From contig NC_081415.1 in assembly GCF_030272615.1 (NCBI RefSeq), forward strand, positions 416,546,757 through 416,610,756: 64,000 nucleotides of DNA, in the 5' to 3' direction. The position numbers were made by a program, and so were the translations under genes. The stretch is from Cryptomeria japonica. Taxonomy: Eukaryota > Streptophyta > Pinopsida > Cupressales > Cupressaceae. Shown piece by piece: positions 12,401 through 24,400 of the stretch (positions are counted from its first letter, which is position 1; every line of letters starts with the position of its first letter). The notes beneath the pieces were generated by a model. It was not told the origin of the DNA. It searched no databases and saw only the letters and a program-made list of their open reading frames with translations.

Positions 12401-15400
12401 ATCTCTGTACTCCTCCTGGAAATCAATCCTGTGCGGTGTGTTTGGGATTTTGCTTAGACGGGGACGACTCTTGAGTAACCAGTTCTTATTGATTATGCTT
12501 AGACAAGCATCTGGATCATCTTCGTACATTGACCTGGCTCCTTCTAAGCTCTTATATATCATGTCCCTGTGCTCTGGAAGATGGAAAGCTTCACTTATAG
12601 CTTCCTCTGAAAGGTACGCCAAAGTGTTTCCCTCATTGGATACGATCGTTCTGGACTGTGGATCATAGTGACGAGCACACTCGATCATCAACTCATGGCA
12701 CTGAATAGCTGGAGGAAAGCCGGCCGCCTTAATGATACCACTCTCGATTATTCTCCGGGCGACAGGTGATGGTTTGCCAATGTAAGGGACCTCTCGAAAT
12801 TTCTTCGTGCTAAAGTTGCCTAAGTTTGTATCTCCAATGTTGCTCCACTTGGACACGATCTTAGTCTCCACTTCTTCGGTCTTCTGATCTTCTTTCATGA
12901 GAGCTGAACGACTGGTGGATGCTCCCGCCTTCGGGGTTGCCATACCTACACAACATTTCATAATGAGAAGCTAGATTTTGCAATAAATAACATAGATTAG
13001 AGAATATTTTAGGAAACTTCATGATAAGTCTTTGAGTTATCATTTCCTAAAATAAAACGATTGAGCTAGGAATTCAAAATTCAAAATTTCAAAATTCAAA
13101 ATTTAAGCTATGACGATTTAAAACTTAAAACAATAAAACCAAATCGCCATACCTCACGAAAGAGCTAACTCTAGAATGCAAAATGAACAAAATTCGCCTA
13201 GGCAAAATTGATATTTCAACGTGATCTTCAAATAAATGTCCTTCTTATCAACTTCACCACCCTTCAAATCTTTGATGTGATCTCAATGTCTTCTTCAAGT
13301 TCGCACAATATGAAACTTTAGATTCGCACCACCTTGGATAATCTTGGCGCCACCTTGCTTGAAATGAAATTCGCACTTGAACACAATTTCGCACTTCTCC
13401 CTTTGTCTTCCAAATCGCATGTGAAATGGCAAAAAATGATAATGTGAAAATGAAGATTTTCACCCTCCTTTTATAGCGCTTACCTCTCACCCCCATATAG
13501 GCCGACTTGGTAAATAATAAGGCAATTTAAACGATTTTTTAAACAAATAACAAAGCCGACCTTTATATACCAAGCGCAATATTTAATTTTTATTAATAAT
13601 TTAACAATTAATTATTAAATGCCTTCATTTTTAATTAATAGACTTCGATTTTTACAAGGCAAAATAATAAAATAATACCAAGCGCAATATTTAAATGCCA
13701 TTTAATTGAATTTTCAAAACATATCGAATTTTAGCATTTAAAATAAATTCAAAAATATTTGTTTTGGGCGCCAAAATTTGAAAATGAAATATACATACCT
13801 CATTGCCCTGGTCCCTGACTGAGGGACAGGAGCGATCCATCAATTTGGTCTTGATCTTTGCATTTTTGACGTCCAAAGTCTTCATCTCCACGTTCAAATC
13901 GACATTTTAGCTGGGTCCTTCGAGTTTGATTGACTTGTTTGTGCGAAGGAATGTCTTTAAATGTGATATCGCCCTGGTCCCATGGAGAGGGACAGGAGCG
14001 ATCCTTGTCTTCTAGCTTGAAATTCATTGTTTTTGATTCTAACTCTTCGTTCATTGCCTTCCAAATGGCGTTTTAGACCCTTTGCAACTTGTTTTGTTAT
14101 GATCTTCGAAGGATAATAGGTGTTTTGGCAAATATCGCCCTGGTCCCTTGGAGAGGGACAGGAGTGATCCTCATAATTTCTCCTTGACCTTTGTAAATTC
14201 GAGCCTCAATCATCTTTGTGAAGGACAAACAATGCTATTCTTTCATTCCATGCTCATTTCGCTTGAATTCCACAAGACATTTAAACGTTGGAAGGATCAT
14301 CGCCCTTGTCCCTTGGAGAGGGACAGGAGCGATCCATGTGTCTTGGCTCAAATTTGCAAACTTTTGATCTTGGTTCTTTGTTCATTGCCTTCGAAATAGC
14401 GTCCTTGATATTGCCTATCCTTGCCTTGTCTTGGTTTTGACGGGACATGAGTGTTTTAGTAAAAATCGCTTTGGTCCTTGTCCAAAGGACAGGAGCGATA
14501 TAGGCCTTTTGTACAAATTAGTAGCATTTTAACGTTCAACACCTTGGTATATGACCTTCAAAGGACGCCTTGAACCTTTTACGACCTTGTAAAGTCTTGA
14601 CTTAACGTGATTTTTGCATGAATTGGCCAATATATTCAATATCGCTCTGGTCCCTTCCTGAGGGACAGGAGCGAACTGGGGGTCTTGATGTAATTCGTTC
14701 AATGTTGACGACCCTTGATGCTTTGTGCTTGATGGAGATGCCTTAAGACGTCCTTGCCACCTTGTTCTCCGTCTTAGAAAGTCTTGAATTTGGAGGAACG
14801 ATAGTATAATCATTATATCGCCCTGGTCCCTTGGAGAGGGACAGGAGCGATCCTGGCCTTGTGGGCTTCATTTCACTTTATCATCTTCGAAAACTATCTT
14901 CAACGGATTCGTAATGTTCCATTCCATTCACCCATGCCTTGGGGTCCATTCAAATTGAGCAAGAAAATCATCTAAAGTAAAAATCGCTCTGGTCCCTCCC
15001 TGAGGGACAGGAGCGAACTTAGGTATTTAGGTCCCTTGTTGACGTTTCATAATCTTCAATTTATCTTCAACGGGTTCAACTCACCTCCTTTCTTGCCTTC
15101 AAACTTATAACTTGCTTGATTTCTGCCGGAATTTTGCCTTATGAAGAACTTCGCTCTGGTCCCTTTGAGAGGGACGGGAACTACAAAGAACTTCGCCCTG
15201 GTCCCTGACTGAGGGACAGGAGCGATTTTGGCATTTTGGGTCATTCTTCTTCACGACGGCACCTCAAGTTATATTCATTTGGTAAAACATATCTCCTTGG
15301 ACCTCTTCAAATCGTCAAATCATTAAAATCCTACAAGTACAAGGCAAAATTTGATTTGTAGCTCCGGTCCTTCACTGAGGGACAGGAGCGATTTTGCTCT

Positions 15401-18400
15401 TACAGGTCAAAATAACATGATTTCACAAGTTTAATCACTTCACAAGGCGAAAACAAATCATTCCCCATGCCCGGGATCAAAAATCAAAAAAGTCAACATT
15501 TGGTCAAAATTACTCATTTGGACAAAAATTCACACTTCATCTTCAACACTTAGACAAATTTAAGCTCTGCACTCAAAAAAATTCCAATTGAAAATAGACC
15601 ATTTTGGCGAAATCATTGCATTCAAAATTGCATCCTACAAAAGGAAGCTCAAAAGCTCTCAAAACTGACTGGATTCTGGCCTGAAAAGACGGCAATTAAA
15701 ACCCTAAGGCTTGACCCTAAATCCAGACAATTGACTGACTAACAAAACCCTAAAAGCGAAGCGAAAAGCGAGCGAAAAACGAGCAAAAAAGAGGGGGTCC
15801 CCATTTCAAATGGGGCGATGTGTGAAATGGTCACAACACTACCTCACAGTGTGAATGCATTCCATGGTCAACTGCAATAGGGGAAAGAAGGGTGGGATCT
15901 CCACGCCTTGTCCCTGCAATATACTCTCTAAGTCTGATATTCTCTTCTTTGTACCTTTCTTTCTCCGCAATCTCTCTGTCTAACCTCGCATCGATTGCTT
16001 TGAGGTTTTCACCAACCTCCTGAAATTCTTGCTTTCTGGATGTACGACCAAGGGCAACTGAAGTGATCTGGAAATCAATAGGAGTAGCAATGTCCGCTGT
16101 TACGCTTGCAATAGGAACAACGATCTGTGCAATCCGCATTCCTGTCTCATCTCTAGCTATGTGCGATAAAATCTCCGCTCTCTTGGGCTCCTTCTCTTTA
16201 GCACTCTTAGCTAGGTAGTCATCAATGTCGTTAATAGGCTGTTCCTCTATCATTTGTTTACTTTTCTTCATACTTCTCATCAGCCATTTAGGAATAGTGG
16301 CCATCTCCATACCATCATCGAGACATATTTCTCGATCAAGTCCTCTCAATGCCGAGATAACATCTTCATTATCATCAAGATTATTCCTAGTCCAATCGTA
16401 TACCTCATTTCCCAAACTAACTTCCAAAAGGACAGTAGGGGATCTCGACTGATCATCACTCTCATTAGGAGGTGCAGATGTCGCTGTGGCATGAAATTCC
16501 TGAGTATTCCCTGGTAGTATCACTGTGTTGGAACACTGCTGAGTCTCCTTGCTCTGTTTTGTTACTTCAATCACTTCAATTGATGAGACACTGGGAGGGG
16601 GTGAAGGAATGATAAGTGGATGAATGATAATCTTCTGTTTCTTCTTCACCTCCTCAATCTTCTTCCCTCTAGCCTTGACTTCTCCTGACGTGCTCTTCAT
16701 TCTCTTGGGAGCTTGACTCTCTTCGTCTGCATGAATCCTGACATCACTGATAGTCCTCTGATCATCCTCGGAAGTAGACTCTTCTGTCTTCATCCTTTCA
16801 TAAGTGAAGGGAACACCCATGTCAACTAACTTATTCATCTGTATATCAACCCATAGGCGGGAGAAATTCAAGACCTCTCTCATCAATATATTCAGGTCAA
16901 TCTCTTTTGACTCTGACCAATTAGGCAATAGGATTGCCTTCTTCATTTCATTCTCATAATGTGGATGTGTATGATCTTTATCATCTAATATCTGATCAGG
17001 AATGAGGAAAAGTCCACACTTCCTCATGAAATCCACTGACATTCTGGACCACATTCTTCTCTTTACTGCTTGCTCGTCCATCAGGTTAGCCCAATAATCT
17101 TCTATGTCAATTTTGTGAATGAACTTCTCTCCCTTGATCCTTCCGACCTTGTTTGGATCGAATCTTTCTCGTTTCTTGTATGTAGCAAATCGGTAGAATG
17201 CAAGCTCCTCACTCGCAGTGCTGGCGGCTATGGCAGACTGGCAAACCTCTGACGTCTTCCCAACTGAAATGGGGAATGTCATGCCTGTCCTGTGCTTCTC
17301 TCTCTGAATAAGATCGAACTCTAGAAGCTGTCTCACCACTTCCAACAAGATCATTCTTGTCGGTTGGATACCTAGGAAGTCTGTAGGGTTTAGATTGAAA
17401 CCCATGAATTCTGAGGTATGTGAAAGTGGGAAACTGCATATACCACGATCCATATTTCTCTATTAACTCTGTTGCCTCCTTGGACAATCCTCTGTGGATT
17501 CTGTCTTGCAAAGGAAGCAGGACATGATACCATTGGTTGTATAGGATGCCTTGCAGATGTCACCTTCCAAGAGAAACAAGCTCTTCTAGGGATTTTTGAG
17601 TGTATGGCAAAAAAGGCAAGAACCAAGGTTGAAATAGGTTCTAATTCTAATGATGTAAGGAGCAAACATTTGGATGGGGAAGATGGTGCACAATAGTATT
17701 TCAAAGAATTTGGGTCAACACGTGGCCCTAACACAGGTGGAGGAAACATTAATTCTTTCTTCGCATCTCGTACTACACTAGGATCATAGATCACCTTGGA
17801 GAGTACAAGATGGAGGAAGAATGTCCATGAACAAGCAAAGAAGGTGATTGCAAATTTTTGGTACTCCTCTAACTTGCCATTCCATGCTACTAGATCTCCA
17901 TATCGGCAAGGTATGGTGGATGCTATTGCAGCTGCAAGACCTATGTTACTAGACATTGAGGGTTGGTATACTCAATGATGTAATTTAGGATTTTAAAGAT
18001 ATTGTTAAATAGCATTGATTAGAGTGGGCTAATTGTGGTTGCACTATCATGTTAAATGGATGGACAAATAGAAGGAACCAAAGCCTCATCAACTTTCTTG
18101 TCTCTTGTGATATTGGCACTATATTTTTGAAATTTGTGGATGCATCAGATACAATCAAATCTATGGCTGCGTTGCTTGAGATGTATGACATGGTAGTCAT
18201 GGATGTAGGGCTGGAAATTGTGGTTCAATTTATTACAAACAATGTTGTTGCTTGTGTTGTTATTGGGAGACTTTTGATGGATAAATACCCCTCTATGTTT
18301 TTTACGCCATGTGCAACACGTTGCCTTGATTAACCCTAGAGGACATTGGGAAAATTAAACGAGTTAAGGAGGTATTGCAGAAGGCTTGCATAGATGTATA

Positions 18401-21400
18401 GTCACATGAGGTTTTTGTGTATGGTGTGCTCTTTCACAAAGGGCAAGGAGCTAGTTCGACCAAGGGTGACAAGATTTGCAACACACTTCCTTGCACTATA
18501 GACTCTTTGTCAACAAAAAATGAATTTGAAATTAATGTTTGTTTCAAACGAGTGGATGGTGTCTTGCTTCACAAAGCAAATAGATGGCATAATAGTGGCA
18601 GAGAACATGTATTCTACTAGTTTTTGGGATGTGGCTAAACAAGTTGAAGAATTTTTAAAGCCTCTAGTAAAAGTTTTGAGATTGGTGGATGGGGATAAAT
18701 CCCCCATGGGATTTTTGTATGAGGCCATGGATAGGGCCAATGAAGTGATGAGGGGTAGGATGGAAAATGACAGGGATAGGTATATGTTGTTATGGGACAT
18801 AATTGATAAGAGATGGGATCAACAGATGCACTCTCCTCACCATGTTGCATGATACTATCTCAATCCCTTGTTGTTCTACAACTCTTCATTCAAACATCTT
18901 GATGTTGAGATCGAAGAAGGGTTATTCAAGTGCTTGGAGAAAATGTTTCCAACCTCGGAACAATTGCATGAGGCTATGTTAGAGTTGCAAATGTACTGGC
19001 AGGCAAGGGGTTTTCCCTCTTCTAGGGCTGCTGTGGAAGGCATAAAGACCTTCCAAATAGGTAGATTCTATAAACTTTTGACAGTCTCTTTATTTTGTCA
19101 ACATGATCATTAAATGTGCTAAGATTTTAAGATATTCTTACATGATATCATCTCCATATAATGTGTTTATCAGCTCAATGGTGGGATTTTATTGGTCACA
19201 AATGCAAAAATCTTAGGTGGATGGCAATACCATTTTGACCCAGCCGTGCAGCTCATCCCCTTGTGAGCATAATTGGAGTGCTTTTTAACACGTACATTCC
19301 AAGAAACGCAACGGCGTAACACAACAGCAAATGAATGACTTGGTGTTTGTTCACCACAACCTTTGGTTGAAGCTAAAGAATGCTCAAGTTAAAACTTTTA
19401 ATATACTTGTAGTCAATTGAAGTTGTTTTCACTGTGTTCTTCACTTGTAAGGCAAAGACTTATTTCTATATGGACAGATATAGGAACTATTTAGGAAGAT
19501 GGGCTAGTTGACCTTGACAAGATTGATCTAGAGTCTGAGTGGATTGCTGATGACAGTGTTACAAGATCGCCAAGACTTGTGAATACTCGATGAGTCGTGA
19601 GGTGAGGTATGGCTGGCGAGTTTCTCGGGGTCAGACTCAAACGTTGTCGATTTTTTGCTGGACTCGCCCAGACTCGACGAGTCTTGGCAAGCTTGGGCCT
19701 AAGACTTGGCTATTGTTAAAATTTTAATGCTTTTTTCTTTATGTCATGCCCTCAAAATTTATATGAAATATAACATTTAAATCCCTAGCTTTGTCTTCAA
19801 GTCAGTCTCATTCTCTCCATCATAATATATACATGAAAGATAATGTTGTAGAAGTCACATTTCAGTGTGATTTTCTTTTCATATACTTAAAGTTTTATTT
19901 CATGTACAGGATGTTTGAGAGTGGTTTCAAATGTCTAAGATTTATAATGCAAATTCTAGGTTTTAGAAGATCTTATAAATTTTCAGATTTGTCAAATTTC
20001 AGTAATTAGTAAGGCTATTATCAACTCTCTCTCTCTCTCTCTCTATTTCTCCTGAACTCTAGACCTATCTCTCTCCCTATCACTCTTCCTCTATCCCCTG
20101 GATCTACCTCTCTCTATCTCACTCTCTCTTCTCTCCCCCAAGATCTAGACCTCTTTCTCTCTTTCTCTGTCTCTCACCCTCAGGTACCCACGAGGGGTGC
20201 TACCATCAACCTCATTTTGGTGTTGGCACTAAACCTCGATCAAACTATAAGTCTAAGCAAGTAATAGGCCAATGATGAATTATGATCATAAAAAACTACA
20301 TAATACCTATCCCTTGTTGCAAATCTCTGCATATTCAGAGTTAAAAATATATTATGGCTGCTACATTATCTAGGACCTATCTTAGACGCCTTCGTAGGAA
20401 GGATGTAGACTCCTCTAAGCCATAGACTTCTAGTTATTGTTTTGATATTTGTTTGGAACTTTTGATGTCATGGATTTCATATTCCATGAGTTTTGTATAC
20501 ATTTGGCAATATTTATATATCTAAGTGTGTTGTTTCCTTTACCAACACTTTGCGTTTATACTTATGCAATTGATGTATACTTGTGTATGTGATCAAATTT
20601 GCTTCTCTTTGATGATGTTATTATGTCTTTAAGGTTTATTTAGTGAAGGGTGCATGAAACAAGTTTTAAATCCTTAAAAATCTCTGAATTTCTTGGGTTT
20701 TTCACTTTGCTGAGCTTTTGCCATTTTTTTCCGCCAAATTCGAGCCCAAGCCTGAAACATGCTTGCCGAGTGCGAGGCGAGTTTGAGTCTCGTAACTATG
20801 GCTGATGATGATGATTTTCTTGAGCCTGATGATTTTGATATCATGGCAGAGGCTAGCTTGGATCCTCATGAAATTGGACGAGCTAGGATAGGCTCTCACC
20901 TAGTGTAATGTCCCCTTTTTCGCTCTAGTTTGTTTTGGAGATTGTTTGCCAATTCCGAGACCTGTTGGTCAGTCAGAGGCAGAATTAGGGTCTCCTATTT
21001 TCTAGGAGGATGTTTTGGCATTTTTGGTGGCTTGCATGTTGGAGTTTTACAGTTTTGATTTTGGATTTCTTCTGGGTTTTCAGAAAGCTTCGCAATGATG
21101 GTACATGCGTAGCAATCAGTGGAGTTTGGTACTCTTACTATTTTTAGTAAGTGGGGGTGAGGACAACTCATTTTTTTGGGTTTCTGGGTTTTTAGAGAGC
21201 TTCGCGATGGTGTGACATGCAAATGACTCTGAATACTTTTCCGGACTTACTATTTTTAGTAAGTTGCGACGGTTGCTCAGAATGTGGATAAAATGCATTT
21301 GGACACACTTACTATTTTTAGCAGTACACTATTTTTAGTAAGTACTATTTTTAGCAGGGTTTCAACAGGTCTGTTCAGATGGCTATTTTCGACAGGTCAA

Positions 21401-24400
21401 TTTGAGCATTTGGTCTTCCAACTTTTTTTGGAGCTATTTTGGCAAGTCTGAGCTTATGCTGGGCGAATTCATGGTTGAGGAAAAGTATTTTATAAGTGAA
21501 TTATTAATAAGGCAAGATGGACCCCTTAGGAAGAAAAAGTAAATTTTATGAAATAATTCACTTATTTACTTTGGACGCCATAATGCACTTTATTGATATT
21601 TTTAATAAAGTATCATTTTCAAGACATAAGGTGGGCGTCCATTTTGGAGATATTTCATTAGGAGATTATAACTTTTAAAGTGTCCAAACAATAGTTGATT
21701 TTGGCATCCCTTTTGGAGGAATATATGATTTAAAATAAAGGCAAATATTATATTGCTTTGGGCGTCCAAGTTGGCATTTCATTTCATGTCAGTTTGGAGG
21801 GAGTTGAATTTGAATTTGAATTTGGAGCTTTAAAGGCTATAAATAAGAGTGCTAGGCTCTTGTTTTTGGTATCCATGATTATTCGCAACGAAGTGCTGCC
21901 TAAATTCAGAGTGATTGCTTCAAAGAATGCATACCTCCTAGCTGGTTCTTGGCTTCTTGCTTGAAAAATAGCAACTAGTTGAGTTGTGAGACTGTGCTTT
22001 ACACTGAAGAACAAATGGAGATCATTGTTGTAGTGTCATTTGATGTTTTCTAATGTAATTTTGGGTGTTTGTGAGTTTTCAGGTTGCAGGTCGGTTGTAG
22101 AGCTGAAGTGGTTTTCTCATCATAAGTTCATGGGTGAATTTTTGTGGCTTCTGGGTATTCTCTCTTTATTTCCTAGGCCCTAGGCAATTCTATATGCTAG
22201 TTTTCAGAGTTTAATTTGGAGTTATGAAATTTATATTGCAAATCGCCCTCTTGCTCAGGCTGTACCATGTTGGAGTTGTCTAGAAATGCGTGCATTAAAT
22301 GTTTTGCGCGAGTTTGCTGCTGTTTGTTGGTCTTAGCGTGGTCGCCTCCTTCCTAGAATTCATTTGCAATCAGCCTAGAGTCTTTCCGTTGAGTCTTGGT
22401 GGAGTTGTGAGTATTTTAGTGTGGTTTGAAGCCGCTAGTCTATGTTATTCAGCTTGCTGGAAAAGTAAATCAGAATTAGAATTTTGGAGTGTGAGGTTGT
22501 TTTTGGGGTAGTTGGTCTCTTGTAACCTATGAAGTGCATTTAACTATATTTGTAGCTTTGGACAGCGATATCTTTGATCAGAAAATTCATGTTATGTATT
22601 GTAAAGCTGATTAGTAGTACTAACAACTATCTTATTTTTGAATTGTATCACAATTGTAATATCCTTTGCTGATTATGGCCGTAAAATGCAGAAGATAGGC
22701 TCAAGGAATATTGTCAAACAGTTGTCTTTCAACCCTCAAACGAACTGTTACTAAAAATTGATTGTTTTCTTCATGGCTCAAGGTATTATGTCAAACAATT
22801 CACATACAAACATTAGGCTTGCTGTTCTGAGTTTCAGACTGATAACCTTGTGTGTTATTGACACAGGAAAAAGGCTTTGCATAACTTTGCGTGTTATTGA
22901 CACCGATACACATGGAATGTATTTGCAAAAGATTTCAGTGATATCTTACACTACAAACTCAATGCATAATTACTCTTTTGATATTTCCAAATGCATATAT
23001 ATGAACCACTAAACTGGAAACAACTTGAATATGCATCAAATTGAGAAATTGTCATTTTGTCAAATAGTTGCCATACATGCTTCATAGTAACAAATTGATT
23101 ATCCAATATTGCTGTCATTAAGATCTGATTACAGTTTCAGTCTGTTACAAATGACACAATAGCACTGATTTTGTAATGTCCCCTTCTCAGTAAGGAGTAA
23201 TCAGTGATCCATTGGCCTATCCCGGAGACCTGTGGGCTGAGCGGAACGAAGAATTAGGGTTTCCTATTTTTGTGGACCTTTGTATGATCTAATTGGTGCT
23301 TATCCGGTAGGACTTCTGCAACTTCATTTGTGGATTCCTTCTGGGGTTTTCGAGAGCTTCGCAGTGATATAACGTGCATTCAGTTTTGAGAGGAATTCTG
23401 AACTTACTATTTTTAGTAAGTTGGTGACAACTGTTAGGGTTTTGAGATTATTTTCAGTTTTCTGAGCTTTTTCTCATGGTTTGAAAAACGGGTTGTTTGG
23501 AGTTGTTTTCGGGACTTACTATTTTTAGTAAGTGCCATTTCAGGGAGTTCTATTTTTAGTAGTACAGTTCAGAGCCCCGACCTAGTCCAGTTGTTGGTTT
23601 TTGACATTTCAATCCATCAGTTCAATTTGGCACAATTAGTATTTGATTTTCAGTGATTTATTAAATATTATTACTTTATGCTGAAGTTAATATTTAATGT
23701 GTTTTTGGACGACTTATGGAAAAATACTCCGCACTTAAAAATATTATATTTTTCCTAAGTTAGTGGTGTGAGAAAAGGAGCATATTTCATAAGTTTATTA
23801 TGTTTTAAGTTGCAAGTTATACACCAAGCAAAAAGTTCGAACTTTTTGCCTAGGAGTTGGACGCTAAACACATGAGGGAGTGGGAAATGAAATGCAAATG
23901 AAGAAGTTGTAATTTGGATGCCATTTGGAGGTGAATTTAGGGTCTCAGAATCTATAAATATGAGAGCTTGGTCTCTCATTTGGCCGCATCTTGAATGTTT
24001 TTATAACAAAGTGTTGCCGAATTTGTGCCAGACTATTGCTTCGAAGTTGAGTGTTTCCTAGCTTGTGCCAGTTTCGTGCTTGTGAGATAGTACCTAACTG
24101 TGGGAGAGCCTATTTCTCATCGAGAGGAATAGAATGAGTTTCATTGTGAGGGGTTTTGCTGTGGTATTTTCAGGAATTCTAAGTGAAGGTGTGTTTTGGT
24201 GTGTTGCTGGTAGTGAAGTGGCTGAAGCAGTGTTTTGAATATACCTCCCTGCCTATTGATCATTTTATTCTGGGTATTGGCTCTGATGTTTTCTACAACA
24301 ATGGCGATGAGGTCCACCAATTTGCAGCTACAAGTTTGCTGATCTGAATTTTATGTTGCAAATCAAACTTTTCAGTTGGGGTGCCATTTTCCATAGATGC

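Larger units (their letters stand above)
8670..15838 (-). mobile_element. Element X, 7169 bp, inserted into element Y
   Basis: X is bounded by TGTTG at 8670 and CAACA at 15838 and flanked by the direct duplication CTACC (8665-8669 and 15839-15843). The two Y ORF halves meet in frame when X plus one CTACC copy is removed, which proves a single clean insertion. Reading leftward X contains a 2.3-kb hairpin-repeat region, a TATA box, a leader, a 1079-aa ORF and a 1-kb tail. TG..CA ends with a 5-bp duplication are typical of LTR-type integration, yet the two ends of X are not copies of each other and no reverse transcriptase is encoded. It is either a non-autonomous element of unusual structure or a very large solo LTR with an ORF inside it. 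Confidence 0.85.
6985..17515 (-). mobile_element. Element Y, truncated, split by element X
   Basis: Y consists of two parts, 6985-8664 and 15839-17515, transcribed toward the left. Its left terminus, TGTTGATGTG, matches the X left terminus TGTTGACGTG and the reverse of the W terminus. Removing X and one copy of the CTACC duplication rejoins the Y reading frame without a gap, so Y existed before X. Its right side is broken at about 17515, where hAT sequence starts abruptly; the N-terminal third of the ORF and the 5' region are missing. The 5 bases before the left terminus are GAGTG, but no matching right duplication exists because of the truncation. Confidence 0.8.

Noticed and set aside
13800-15400. 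CRISPR-like array of spaced palindromic repeats
   Set aside because: The genome is clearly eukaryotic, the spacers are about 135 bp and the repeats are imperfect. It is part of a transposable element.
17390-17956. 188-codon minus-strand frame
   Set aside because: It runs antisense through hAT relic 1 and the end of element Y, changes identity at the 17515 junction and has no conserved motif. It is a shadow frame.
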